This document shows, one piece after another, positions 11,493 through 23,889 of a DNA stretch of 64,000 nucleotides. Made by a program: the position numbers and the translations under genes. This stretch comes from Hygrocybe punicea (taxonomy: Eukaryota > Basidiomycota > Agaricomycetes > Agaricales > Hygrophoraceae): positions 930,001 through 994,000 of the forward strand of contig OY744470.1 in assembly GCA_963556145.1 (NCBI GenBank), given 5' to 3'. Each line of letters starts with the position of its first letter. The first letter of the stretch is position 1. Under the pieces are notes generated by a model, which made no database searches, was not told where the DNA came from, and saw only the letters and a program-made list of their open reading frames with translations.

Positions 11493-12154
11493 CAACCAAA
11501 CATTCTCATTAGATATACATATGGTGTTTCGCAACAGTTGTTATCAACGCAGGTCACTTGGCTTTATCGTCATGATATTTACGGGCACGATGGTACGAGG
11601 TCGAGGTCGAAGTAATAATATTATCGGTACCTCCAATTGTAAATATCATTTTTCTGCTATCTTCGGGACATTGAGGTGTGGAGTTTGAGGATGAATTTGC
11701 CGGGTACGATCATGGTCTACTGTCCCAGGCGAAAAATGCTGCAACAACTAATTGGATAAGTCCGGGCTCTCAGCTCGACCTCTTTTTTTCGACCAATATC
11801 CAAATCTCCCGCCGAAATCGCAATGGTGCTCAGTGTTCATCGTCCCTTAATCTTACCCGCCGCCGCACGGCATTTCAAAGTTCGTCAGTTGTAGTTATTT
11901 CCAGTGATTGCAAGCAACCACATTCACTATCCCAGCTTCCTCGTTGTACATCCCGCTTGGCGTTTGTAGTATACTTCGACATTGCACGAATTTTAGATGA
12001 AGTCCGTTGTAACTTAATTATCAATCATGAAACTAAAAACACTGCATTCAACACAAACACATCATGACTTTCATTATCACCGCCGTGTCGTCTGAGTATC
12101 AGGCTTTCAAGAGGAAGAAAAGGAATTAGCGCTAAGTACACATGAGTCGTGAAA
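11493..12154. other. Intergenic sequence, no gene seen
   Basis: Downstream of the F-box gene. A weak 129-codon open frame at 11678-12067 has no recognisable motif and biased composition; I do not support it as a gene. Confidence 0.5.
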
Positions 12155-12702
12155 TGCTAACCCGGAGTTGCTACATTTTTGTGCCCGCGACCCCTAAGGT
12201 GTTTTACGTGGATTTTCCAGCTAGCTTCCGTATCCACGGTGGTATGTGGATGTTCAGCCCTATCTATGATAACTGACAAGGAGTTGGTGGGATCGAAGCG
12301 AGGTAACTTCCCCTCCGCGTGCCATCGCATAGCAATGATCAAAAGGATCACCGAAGTTAAGTCGACAACAGTCATAGGCACCAAATATCCGGCAGTTGTA
12401 CCTGTGGCTAACCAGCCGGGTATCTGGTAAACTGTTGAACCTTGGACCGAGTGCATGCAAGATAAAGGTGCTGGCGATGTCTTGTTGGTGACGGATTGCA
12501 TAATGTATAGCATGCGAATATACGTAACCTAATCAAACGATATAAGCCGTGAAGGTAAGGGAGTGGACTGCACGTACCTCGTACTCGAACATGCCCTGAA
12601 TCATCTGCGCATACAGTTGCAGGTATGTTGCATTCTGCTCGTACGGTTGTAGGTCGAAGTACTTGGTCCCGACGGTGATAACTGTGCTTGCCATTCCGAG
12701 TC
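12155..12702 (-). pseudogene. Fragment of a membrane protein gene
   Basis: Two exons of a minus-strand gene: about 12702-12576 (reading GMASTVITVGTKYFDL...MFEYE) and about 12526-12157 (VTYIRMLYIMQSV...). The second contains one clear hydrophobic helix, VPMTVVDLTSVILLIIAM, then a charged cytosolic-type tail with FDPTNSLSVIIDRAEHP. Upstream of 12702 the frame meets stops at once, so the 5' part is missing. This resembles the last membrane span and tail of a fungal multi-pass protein, but I cannot name the family. Confidence 0.5.
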
Positions 12703-12869
12703 CTAAATGTATATTTAGGTCTCGGTCTTATTATAATGTGGACCGAGCTCACCAAGAATTTTTAGCCAGCCTTCTTGCGACTTTGGGCTGTGTAAACACT
12801 CTTTCAGGTCCTATACCTGTCCATTGCGGAACTACTATAACCAGCGTACACATTCACGCTCACCACGAC

Positions 12870-13850
12870 TGAGCTTGGTGATCTTGAGGAGCGACCCGGG
12901 TGTCGTCCGAGTCGCCCCCAGGGCCAGCACCGCCTGCGATTTCCTCAAAAGCACCCAATCCCTCTGCATAACCCTCAACTCTCCATCACTCTTACCCAGC
13001 AACTTCTCGCAAGCTACCGGATGCTCCTCTTCGCAGTGCGCGGCGAGTGTTTTTGTGAGGGCATTGGTGGGGAAGCAAGCGAAGGTGGAAGGCGCATCCA
13101 GTTGGATGTGGAATTTGGTAGGTGGAATTAGTACGTGTTTGCAAGGAAAATTTAGAACACACAGACAACTTCAGCGGTGTCTTCGGTTTCTGTACTGGAT
13201 GTACAGGAAATACAGATTCATGAATCCCTCTGTTTTTGTCAGATTTGCTCGCGTGAATGTCGTCTGTGAGGTTGTATCCGCGCCGTCCCATCACGACGAA
13301 AGAACAACCCCAAAATGTTGGACGCACCTTCACGTTCCACTTTGGGCAAAACATCCGACTTGGAGATCACAGGCTCACAGTCAATACGCCCCCCCTGAAG
13401 CACCATCTCCATCAGGCGACCGCTTTCGTCCCCAAGCTTTCCCAGGCAAGTTGATATCCGCGATTGGGGTGACATGGAGGAGAGAAAGGGGTTATGGTGC
13501 GCGAGGTTGGATTGTCAGTGGGTAACGTGAAATCAGTCAGCTTAAGGAGGCAGGGTTGGCTAAACTTGGCAAATTTCCCGCCAGCAAACGTCTGAAATAT
13601 CACCGTACACACCATTTGGCCCCAAAGATCGAACGGGCGAGGCCGCCGTACCAATGCCCAACGCACTAGCATTCAGGCTCCCCTCGAATACCCGCCGATT
13701 AGCGTCCCCGAGGATCTCAACTTTGCGGCGGAGGTTCTCGTCATGAAGTCCCCGAGTTTCGTCGCCCTTGAGGATCCCATCATAAAGCTACAGAAAGGTA
13801 GCTCTGAAATGTGGGGCTTATGCGATCAGCACCGTGCCAGCCGTGTTTGA
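12870..13850 (-). pseudogene. Decayed multi-exon gene of unknown family
   Basis: Minus-strand translation gives a series of protein-like blocks in different frames joined by plausible introns: LYDGILKGDETRGLHDENL (about 13795-13735), VEILGDANRRVFEGSLNAS, FAGGKFAKFSQP (about 13580), GRLMEMVLQGGRIDCEPVIS (about 13415-13355), NLYFLYIQYRNRR and HPVACEKLLGKSDGEL (about 13010). Stops and frame changes between them suggest a pseudogene, though some breaks may be introns. I do not recognise the family. Sequence from 13850 to 14350 shows only short weak frames. Confidence 0.4.
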
Positions 13851-14355
13851 AGTAGTAGACACACCAACGCCAGCTGTGTCGCTGATCCTGGAATACAGCC
13901 GAGGGATAAATTCGATGAAACGGAATCAAGCCGCTCTGCCCAGATCGAGAACAAGCGGACTTTGAGAACTTGCATGCGGGTGGGGCGTTACTAGTATTTG
14001 TTCGAGGCTGATAGGGCTCTCCCGGTTCTTGCCGTACGCTTGACATGAGCGTATACGCTTGGCTCATGTCAAGTTCGGTTTGGGAGCTATTTTTCATTTT
14101 GCGGAGGTTAGGTTTTGGATAACTGTTCGCGAGCGCATCAAACGACGGAATGCGCCATGATCCCAAGGTGTGTGATGAAACACTTATTGCATAAAATTCA
14201 ATGGCGATTGATATAACCATCCAGGATCGGTTCACGAGCACTTGCGTATATGGACGGTTAATCCACAGATCTCCAGACCAGTGTCAGTCGTGTGGGAGGG
14301 TGAGGCTGAACGGCCAGCAGCGCCATATAATAATTATGACAGCAGCTAACAGTTA

Positions 14356-16390
14356 CACCTCAGGAGTTCCAACATTTAGTTGGGGTCTAAAGTGGTTTCT
14401 AAAGTGAGCGGAAAAATATAATTTTTAGATTTACATTTAGGCCTAGCCTAAATATTGAATTTAAGTCACAAATAAATGTACATCTAAAGTATTTATTTAG
14501 TTTCATCTTTAGACTAGTTTTACAATTAAAATGATGACCTGTTCTAAATTGTGGAAGGAAAACAGAATTTCGCTACAAGTTTACTCAAATTTGCTAGTCT
14601 AAATTTAGGTATCATCCAAAGGCAGGCCAAAATTTAAACTTTCAGTGTGACTAAAATAATGGATTTAACAGTTATTAAAAAAAAAGAATTCGGTGGTTAT
14701 CAACATTCCAAATTTCAATCAGAACTAAAGCTATTGCCCGCGCAATTGCCCACCCGTCGTCCACCCGTCATCCACCCATCGCCCACCCATCGCCCACCCG
14801 TCGCCCACCTCCCAATCATGACCTGAACCCAGCTCCGACGTCGACAAAACCAATCAAATTTTTTTTTCGACCTCACACCCACCGTGACGCCATCTCGCCA
14901 TCTCTCCTGCTCCCGCTCATCCCATCCCCGGCATCTCCCCTGCCCAAGTATGACGATCTCCCACACCCCACGCCATCTCCCTCGCCCTCGCCGCCATTTC
15001 CCACCCTCGATTTCCTGCCAAGCCGTCGCCCACACCTCCGCCCTCCCCATCATCTCCCTCGTCCACACCCACGCCATCTCCCATCTCCCTCGTCGTCGTC
15101 ACCATCTCTCCTCACACTCGCCATCTCCCACACCCTTGTCGCCCACGCCGCACCCTCGTTGCACACGCGACGCTCTCATCGCCACGCTCTCGTCGCCTCG
15201 CTCTCATCGCCCACGCTCTCATCGCCCACGCTCTCATCGCCACACTCTCGTCGCCCACGCTCTCGTCGCCCACATCTAACCCATCCAAAATTGGATCCCC
15301 CATGGCCATGCCCGCGCCATCTCCCTTGTCCACACCCACGCCATCTCCCTCGTCCACACCCATGCCATCTCCCCACCATCCCATCCCATCACCACGCAAT
15401 CTCCCACACCCTCTCGTCGCCCTCCCATCGTGCCCCCGCCATCTCCCTCACCCATGTCCACGCCATCTCCCTCACCCTCATCGCCAACGCCATCTCCCGC
15501 CAAGCCACCTCCGCCATCACCTCCCTCGCCCACACCCCACGCCATCTCCCACACCCTCGTCATCCACACCTCGTCACCCACGCCACACCCTTGTCGCCCA
15601 CGCCCACGCCATCTCCTCTCCCACTCCCTCGTCCCCCACGCCATCTCCTCCCATCCCATCGTGCCATGCCCACGCCATCTCCCACACCTCATCACCTACA
15701 CCCTCATCGCCCTTCCATCCTATCGTGCCCGCGCCATCTCCCACACCCTCATCACCCACGCTCGTCACCCTCCCATCCTATCGTGCCCCCGCCATCTCCC
15801 CGTTCTCATTCTCTCATTCTGTCGTGCCCCCGTACACCCTTGTTGCCCCCGCCATCTCCCCCACCTGCCTCTCCCCCTACCTCTGTCATCACCTCACGAA
15901 CCCCACCACCATGTCAATTGACGTTGGAGCTGGGCTCGTGAGGTAAGATTGGGAGATGGGTGGGCAATGGGTGGGCGACGGGCGGGCGACGAGCGGGCAA
16001 TGGCGCGGGCAATAGCTTTAGATCTAACAACAACTTTGAATTTAAATAGCTGCCGAAAATCTTACATTTTGATAATTATTAAATTTATTATTTTAACGCT
16101 ACCGAAAGTTTTAATTTTGGCCTGCCTTTAGGTGATGCCTAAATTTGGACTAGAAATTTGAGTAAACTTGGAACTAAATTATACTTTCCCCTTACAATAT
16201 AGATCTGATAATTATTTTGATTGCAAGAATAACCTAAAGATGAAAATAAATAAATAATTTAAATATACATTTATTTGTGACTTAAATTCAATATTTAGGC
16301 TAGGCCTAAATGTAAATCTAAAGATTATATTTTGGTGCTAACTTTAGAAATCACTTTAGATCCCGACTAAATGTGGAAAGTCCTGATGTG
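14356..16390. mobile_element. Foldback (long terminal inverted repeat) non-autonomous transposon
   Basis: The first about 450 bases (14356-14805) and the last about 450 bases (15940-16390) are diverged reverse complements. Shared stretches include ACATTTAGGCCTAGCCTAAA, AATTTAAGTCACAAATAAAT and TTTACTCAAATTT. The termini read CACCTCAGGA and TCCTGATGTG, flanked by TTA on both sides (14353-14355 and 16391-16393), a 3-bp target duplication. The middle is C-rich low-complexity sequence with units such as CACGCCATCTCCC. Open frames there are composition artefacts. There is no transposase, so the element depends on another one; TTA targets would suit Harbinger or CACTA groups, but this is not settled. 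Confidence 0.8.
14880..15920. repeat. C-rich low-complexity tandem repeat core
   Basis: Irregular repeats of units like CGCCATCTCCC, CCACACCCTCGTC and CTCTCATCGCCCACG fill the core of the foldback element. The plus strand is strongly C+T rich and almost free of G, a marked strand asymmetry. Confidence 0.8.
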
Positions 16391-16393
16391 TTA

Positions 16394-16984
16394 TTGTCCG
16401 TGTGAGTGTGTACAGCCTACGGTACTTAAAATCTAGCACAAACTTATCATTCACATTGTGACAGGAGAACATGACTCAGGGTCTCGGACATTCCCGAAGC
16501 CCCGAGTATATAACTAGAATATAACTAGAATCACCTTTACATAACACTGCTGACACTGCATGATGCAAAATGATTGTAAAATCTTTTTTTGTAGCTTGTT
16601 AAAGTTTTGCAGATGATTTTAAACCATGCAAAATTTTCACAAATAATAACCCATCAAATGATATCCAACCCCAAAAATTCATGGACATGCCAAAATTAAT
16701 CAAATTTGCAGGCTTTGTTTTAGGTGAAAATGTAGACAAAGGTTGAAAGTTTTCCCACACCTTTGTTGGATCTCCAAATAGTTTGCAAAAGGTATCAAAT
16801 TTGCAAGATGTCTCAATCTTATCAATCAAATACAGAATTTTGAGGGAAGAATTTTGCATCTCACAATATTTCATGTTTATAAGATTTAGTCTTTGCAAAA
16901 TCTTTTGAAAATAAAGCATTTTGTATGAACATGCAATGCTTTGCACAATGCAGTCAGATGCTCATCACACACTCAGCATGCACT
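16394..16984. other. AT-rich sequence, no gene seen
   Basis: Between the foldback element and the palindromic MITE. Contains many TTGCAAA and TTTTGCA words. No coding frame is supported. Confidence 0.5.
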
Positions 16985-16986
16985 TA

Positions 16987-17796
16987 CAGCCGTTTGCATA
17001 ATTCTTGGCAGTAAATGCACTTTTTTCAATCAATTAAGAAATATGGACTTAGTGGAATTTTGAGTGCTCTGTTCTATATCTCATGAAATACTGCATGGAT
17101 TAAGATGGTTATAGAGGGAAAGTTGTACTATTTCTTAAGGGCTATCTACTCCTGTAATTACATTTGGACAATATTTAGTGTAGGGTGAGTTGTGGATGAA
17201 ATAAAAGGTAAACCGTGTTTTTTGACACCCAAAATGATATTGTCAAATTATAGCATCAAATGAACTCCTATGAAAAAGTTTGTAAGGGGGAAGTTGTTCA
17301 TTTTTTCAAGGGCTAGAAGGACATATACCGTGTTTTTCTTTATTTTTGTTCTTTCAGCCAATATTTATGGTTTTTGTGATATTTTGGTTCCAATGCAGAC
17401 AAACATAGTACAGATGTAATATTGGCTGAAAGCACAAAAATAAAGAAAAATACGGTATATGTACTTCTAGCCCTTGAAAAAATGAACAACTTCCCCCTTA
17501 CAAACTTTTTCATAGGAGTTCATTTGATGCTATAATTTGACAATATCATTTTGGGTGTCAAAAAACATGGTTTACCTTTTATTTCATCCACAACTCACCC
17601 TACACTAAATATTGTCCAAATGTAATCACAGGAGTAGATAGCCCTTAAGAAATAGTACAACTTTCCCTCTATAACCATCTTAATCCATGCAGTATTTCAT
17701 GAGATATAGAACAGAGCACTCAAAATTCCACTAAGTCCATATTTCTTAATTGATTGAAAAAAGTGCATTTACTGCCAAGAATTATGCAAACGGCTG
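16987..17796. mobile_element. Palindromic MITE, Tc1/mariner-like
   Basis: An 810-base element that is almost entirely one inverted repeat: the left arm 16987-17365 and the right arm 17421-17796 match with only a few differences, with a loop of about 55 bases. The termini are CAGCCGTTTGCATAATTC and its complement, and TA flanks each side (16985-16986 and 17797-17798), the target of Tc1/mariner transposases. No coding capacity. Confidence 0.85.
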
Positions 17797-17798
17797 TA

Positions 17799-18999
17799 AA
17801 GGACACTAGAGAGAGTGGAGTAAAACAATTATTATGGCTCCATTTACTGATATGTATATCAAAACACCAGTCCCAAAAATTTTAAAGATCTGCCTGACAA
17901 TAAGATCCACTGATATCCATACAGAAATCCTAAAAATTTGTGTCATTTTCTCTTTTCTGACACAATAATGAAAACAATAAAAGCCTAATAATTTTGTTTT
18001 CCATATGCACTATTTTCTGTATGAATGCTGCTTTTGGACAACATTATTTTCTGGAATATTTTCACAGGTAAGATAACAACACAAATAGTTTCAAAATTTA
18101 GATATCTGCATAATATTTGCTTGCAAAAAATCCTCATCCGCCTCCTGTGTGAGCAGTTGGCGGAAACAACAGGACACCAGTTTGGTGTATGGAAAACATG
18201 GCAAAAGCACCCAATGTAGCCCTCTCACATGATTTCTGAGTGCAGGCATTGTACTTTAGGCCCAGACATTCAGCTAACCGGGGTATGTTATGTCAGCTCA
18301 GTGAATATGTGATCATTGGAATCAAATTGACAAGAAGAAAAATGCAACACAAGTGCATGTGCCACCAACTGCTAATATTGCCTTCATTGCATGGTATAAA
18401 ACTTGGTCTGCCAACCTGTAGTGCACATCACATCACCTCTACAGGACATGAGAACAAATTTAGGTTATAATCATTGCTGCTGTCCACAATACAACTGCAT
18501 CAGGTTCAGCCACTCCCAACAGACCTACATGGCAACCTGGCATATTGTTTCAACAACACAATACATGTCATGATATTTAGTACTATGTCTGGGATGCCTT
18601 TTGTGCTACAATCTGATCAAACATGATGTCTGGGTTGCCTTTAACATTCATAGAGAGAGTTTGCTGTGAGGGTTTTAGCCCACCTTATGAGCTCATCCTG
18701 ATACCACACTTACCTTGAATGTCAGCTCTTGTGCGGTGAGATCCACCATTTGATGGGGGAGCGACTGGTACTTGCACCCCTGGATCAGCTGCTGGACCAG
18801 CTGTAGATTGCAAAGGACCAGCTGTAGATTGTGAGGGATTGGGCTCGACCGCGCTGAATTCCACACCGTAACCAGGCTCTTTGCCATCACCATCGTGCAG
18901 TAAGTCAATATGTGAACATTGTTTGGGGCCTGATGTATCCAGGTAAATTGGGTGGGGTGGAAAGTCAATCTTTTCCTCCAGAATTACACTATGTGGTTC
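17799..18999. other. Sequence downstream of the JmjC gene, no clear gene
   Basis: AT-rich. A 91-codon minus frame at 18693-18968 may be a last exon or 3' untranslated part of the JmjC-type gene, but carries no motif that I can recognise. Confidence 0.4.
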
Positions 19000-19002
19000 A
19001 TT

Positions 19003-22000
19003 TCAATGTTGGATCTGTAATTTGGGACCCGTCCAGTGAAATTGATTTGACAGCTTCTTCAGGAGTTCATCCAGCTTAAGCACCAAGTCAGGCCAATCTC
19101 CTTCAAAGTGACACCGAGTTGAAGATTCAAAAGCTTTTGCATTGCAACACTTGGAATTTGTGGCAATCTCATGCCTATCCCACTTATACCCCACAACAGC
19201 AGATGCAAAATCCAACAGGGACCGCTGAAAGACATAAAAGCTGCTGACCCAAAATTTGTCCATCAATACAACAAACAAGTTTGCAAACCATGACTGGAAC
19301 CGGCGATATTTCATTCGCACCTGATTTTGTTCCTGGATTACCAGTAGAGGTTTTGTTTGGTGGTAGTAGCATGGGTTGAGTAGTTCACCAAACTCAATGA
19401 GATTCCTGATGAGAAGGACCTCTATCAGGCCTTTACTGGTCACAATGTTGGGGATGTGGGACTTGGTGAAGGATGTAGCTGCCCACATTGAAAGACACAT
19501 GAATAGAACATATTTGTGCCAATTTGAAGTAAACATTACCAGATGTTTCCTGTTCATTCATGAAGTGATCAATCCACATGGTAAGCAGCCTCTGCAACAA
19601 TTTGAGGGTTTGGTCATTGCTACCCTCATGGCTCATGACCTCATTGTTGAGCATGAAGGTATGGATGACACCATAACAAGTTTCTGCAATGGTTGATGAT
19701 GCCAAAAAATTGTAACCATCAAGGACCATATCCTGTAAGTGCAGGATATAATGTGGAGTGGAGGGGCACAAGTATCTGGAGGCATTGTCAGTTCTGGTTG
19801 GATCAAATTGATGGTAATGTTACTGACAGCACAGAGCCTTCGGACAGCAGCAGCCCCTCTGCATCCCAATGTCCCAAAGTGCTGCCTTTGCCTTGAGTCT
19901 GTACCCAGTTATCAGGGTATGCTGTCTGTGAACTGAAATCTCCATCTAGGTTCCCTTCTGTAGCATTGTTTCTTGCCCCCATGAGAACCCAGTAAGCTAT
20001 ACCTGTCCTGACTATCGTCCCTTTTGCAGAACTAACAGTCACAAAATGCCAGGATGCAGCAAATTTCATCACAGCATTTCCCCAGCACCATTTTGAATCC
20101 AGCCATTGGAGCTGAGGAACCCAGGTTGGCCCCAAGTTTCATGCCAGGCAACTTCACTTGATGCAAAGTCACTAGCAAGCCATACATCAGATATAAATGT
20201 TGCTATGTTCTGATGCTATCACTATTGTATGCTCACCAGAACTTCGGTGGAATATCGTGGCTGGTGTGGCTGATGGAAAAGTTTTTGAGGTTCAGGACCT
20301 CTGCTCTAGAAGGGTCTATGGATGCAAGATAGATTTGCTCCAGGGTCCCAGACATCTTCGTGTTGTTGGGAAATTGGCCAGCTGTGGATGAATAGGTTCA
20401 ACTTCTTGAAAGGACAACAATGTCAGATTCATTACCCTCCATCAGCCACACCGTAGTCAAAGAACCCAAGTGCTCCAGACCCTCTCTATCAAGAGCAAAC
20501 GTCTCAATTGGGGGATTGAGAAGTAAAATGTGACACCGATGGAATATTTGTTGTATTGCAGATGATGACATGGTCTTGAATTTTTCCCAATTGACCACAA
20601 ACACTGTCGACGTATTGGACTGATATTCTTCTACCTGGGCACTTGTAATGGCATGTTGTTGACATATCAAGCCTTGACTTGGTCAAATAGTTGATGTAGG
20701 AATTGATGTTCAAGCTCAGCCTATTTCAGAATTGTCAGTGACTGTTGATATCAAGTGAGAGTAAGCCTACTGCGGCAGATGGCGAAGGATAGACATATTC
20801 TATAGGCAAGTTCATGGCATATGCATCATACATCTAGAGGCTAATCCCTGCTTCAGATGCCTGTGGAGAAATTGTCAGGAAGCATGAATTTGGCCAACAT
20901 CAGAGATAACAGTTGTGATACCATTTGCTGATGAGCAATGACCAGATCGTGTTCTATTTCATGATGATCACGATCATTGACACTTTGTACACGTTACTTC
21001 TTCAAATCTGGGGGAAGATGAGCCATCCCTGGTCCTGCATCCTCCACATTCACATCCCCATTGTCATTCTGGTCTGGGCTTCTGGTCCCATCTCTCTTCC
21101 TCTTCATCATGGTACTGCAAGGCTCATTCATGTTGTCACGTACAATATGAAGTGCAACAGTAGCATCAGATGGAACCTGACTTGCTGTTGTTGGTGGGAT
21201 TACATCCTCATCGGGATTGATTGGATAGTTGGGTGTGTCAGTTATCACTTTCCTTTTCATGGGCAAATCATCCATGGAAGGCAATGGTGTGACTCAACCA
21301 ATGTCGTGCTTTGCTGGCTCCTTGCTGTGGTACATCCAATGTGATGGAAATTCCTCGATAAGTCGGTGTTGGGTTTGATGATAATACTTGATGCATGGGG
21401 CAGAGATGCCATATTCATCTGAATTTGGTTTTATGCCTGCAGGAAAGACAGGTATGTCCATGAAGTACAGCTTCTGAAGGTTCTTGCGATCATAGTAGAA
21501 TACTTCAGTGTCTTTCAGCAAAGGCACTGACTTTTATTTCCATTCCATTTGTGACACATGATTAGTGGATATATAAACCACAGGCTGATGAAACAATGCT
21601 CACTTTTGAGACCCAACACAAATACATTGATCCATCATTTTCATTTGTGTCCTCAATCCAGTGAGACCACTTTCCAGCTGGCACAGCTTGAATTGCAGGA
21701 GGATGAACCCAAGGCTCCCTTTCAGGTGAAAGGTGAATTAGATTGAGGCATGGTGCCTTGGGGTCACTTTGGGATGGCTCATATAAATGCGGCAAAATAC
21801 CAGTGTCCACTGAAATAGGATTTGCTGACATAGAGGATGATGCTGCTAACCTGAAGAGACATTTCAGTTAGCATTCTGATATTATATCATATGAAAGGAA
21901 GCTGCAGTGTCATAGCTGCACCATATACCCAATGGAAGCATCAGTTTTCTTCTTTGTCTGTATATAACCAGCCTGCGGGTGCCATCCTTGACTCCATGAC

Positions 22001-22707
22001 GAAGACAAATTCCCAGAGTGTTTGGTTGATGGCATACTGCAATCTTCATCCAAATCATTGAAATCCACTGTGCAAGCCAGGCTTGCTCGCCAGACACAGG
22101 CATCATAATAATTTTGACCAGGCACAACATGCTGTTCAAGTTCTGATGTTGCAATGAAATCGGGAAGAGCAGAGGAATGGTGGTGATCTTTGACCTGTGA
22201 TGACTCTGAATGCAGGAAGTCGATGTCAGGGACATATTCATGAACAATGAAGCCTGGTACTCCGCTGGTCACCAGTAGCCAAAGTGACATTTTTTCATCT
22301 GATGCTGAGCCATTTAACCAAACACCCACAAAGGATTCATTAGTGGGTGGGATGGGTGTCGTGCATAGAGATTCCAGATTAGGGGGCCAATCATCACTCT
22401 CTATTCTGCAAGCCATGGAAACCCAGGCCAATTTCTCCTTTATGCCTCTTTGAACCTGCATCATTTTGTCCACGGCATCTTCCCATGATAACTCGCCTGA
22501 TATATCTAGCAAATCATCTGGCTCAGGGTACTTGGGATAGTTGATGAAAATGCAACTATTTTGCACCTTCTGTACCTTCTGCAGTTGATGTATCATGGAA
22601 TTTACACCCTGACAATGATCCCCAAGTGTATTGAGAAATCTGTCCTCCAGGTGACCTGTGTGATTTTCTTTGCAAACCCAATGCCAATGAAGCAGTTCAA
22701 ATTCCAC
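19003..22707 (-). CDS. JmjC/cupin-like domain protein, agaricomycete family
   Basis: A minus-strand multi-exon gene. Approximate exon blocks: 22707-21910, 21831-21562, 21527-21294, 21284-20994, about 20690-20398, about 20135-19830, about 19780-19433 and 19557-19003. The N-terminal part reads PKYPEPDDLLDISGELSWEDAV and MMQVQRGIKEKLAWVSMACR; then WSHWIEDTNENDG, DTEVFYYDRKNLQKLYFMD, VVNWEKFKTMS, and a double-stranded beta-helix region with RTGIAYWVLMGARN and, after splicing a 47-base intron near 19830-19785, EGSVLYLCPSTPHYIL. That Pro-His block is typical of JmjC/cupin-fold proteins that mushrooms carry in many copies, often among DNA transposons. The likely role is an Fe(II)/2-oxoglutarate dioxygenase or a decayed relative; the full metal triad was not confirmed. 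The start codon is unclear (no good ATG near 22707), so a first exon may lie upstream. Confidence 0.6.
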
Positions 22708-22989
22708 TGTCAGTGGTGAAGTTGGCTGTGGGATAAAAGGGTGCCATGGTGGAGTAGTAGTGAGTATCCGTCACGTGATGAGGTTCGTTGTAGATAGTTC
22801 CCTGTTTGGCAGTAGTTCCCAATCAAGTCTTCCTTGCCAGCTCTTCTGCAAGACTCTCTAGCTAGCCCTCAGAGAGGTACCTCTGTACCACTCCAACAGG
22901 TATGATGTGGTGTAATACTGGGGAGTGACAGTAGGATCATATCGACCAAGGTGGCCATCTAATAATCTACTTCTCGGATCCCACCCCAG

Positions 22990-23880
22990 GATCCAGGACA
23001 AGGACAAGGACAAGGACAAGGATTACCAAGCATTTTAGACAAGGAATTGCCTGTTTGGGAACCTATGGACAAGGATTTGTCCAAGGATTTAGAGTTTGTC
23101 CAAGGAATTTGTCCAAGGACAAGGACAAGGACCAGGACAAGGACCAGGATTTAGAGTTTGGACAAGGATTTTGGACAAGGATTTTGGACAAGGACAAGGA
23201 TTCTGGACAAGGACAAGAACCAGGCTAAGGGAGGGGATCTTGGACAAGTATTCAAGAGATGTGGGGGGATCTATTGGGGGCATTTTGGGCAAGCATTCAA
23301 GACATACAGGGGAATCTTTGGCAGCCATTTTGGGCAAGTATTTGGGACAAGGAGGAGGATCTTGGGCAAGATTATTGAGCAAGGGGGAGATCTTGGGGCA
23401 AGGTCCTTGGAAAAGCATTCTGAATAGAGAGGGGCATATTGGGAAACTATTTTGGGCATGAAGGGGGATCTTGGGCAAGTATATTGGGCAAGCATTTTGT
23501 GGCAATCAGGGAGATCTTAGACAAGCAATTTGGGCAAGCATTTCAAACAAAGAGGGGGTTTTTGGGCAAGTACTTTGGACAAGCATTATGGACCAGGAGG
23601 GGGAACTTGGGCAAGTAATTTGGACATGAAGGGGGATTTTGGGCAAGTATTTTGAGCAATCAGGGGGCTCTCAGGCAAGCATTTTGAAGGAACAAGGATG
23701 GGGATTGTGGGCAAGCTTATTGGACAAGCTTGGTGGTCAAGGAGGGGGATCTTGGGCAAGTATATTGGGCAATCAGGGCAAGCATTTTTGACAATTTTTT
23801 GGGACATGAAGGGGCATCTTAGGCAAGTATTTTGGACAAACTTTTTGAGCAAGGAGCATCAGATGCTCAATACTTTCTAG
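22990..23880. repeat. Irregular minisatellite based on GGACAAGGA / TTGGGCAAG
   Basis: Begins as a pure GGACAAG array (22997-23220) and grades into longer units of about 40-60 bases such as TTGGGCAAGTATTTTGGACAA followed by GCATTTT and AGGGGGATC. Open frames on both strands across it are artefacts of the repeat. It lies upstream of the JmjC-type gene. Confidence 0.8.
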
Positions 23881-23889
23881 CCCCGTCTT

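Noticed and set aside
11678..12067. A 129-codon plus frame after the F-box gene
   Set aside because: No motif, no partner exon and no support from context.
14884..15941. Several long open frames (up to 260 codons) on both strands
   Set aside because: They arise from C-rich, stop-poor low-complexity sequence in the foldback core; translations are Pro/His/Ser or Trp/Arg/Gly repeats with no domain.
14353..16393. Foldback element and the palindromic MITE as parts of one transposon
   Set aside because: Ends, target bases (TTA and TA) and internal sequences differ, so they are separate insertions.
22990..23880. Regularly repeated words suggesting a CRISPR-like array
   Set aside because: Repeats are not constant in length or spacing, there are no unique spacers, and the genome is eukaryotic. 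It is a minisatellite.
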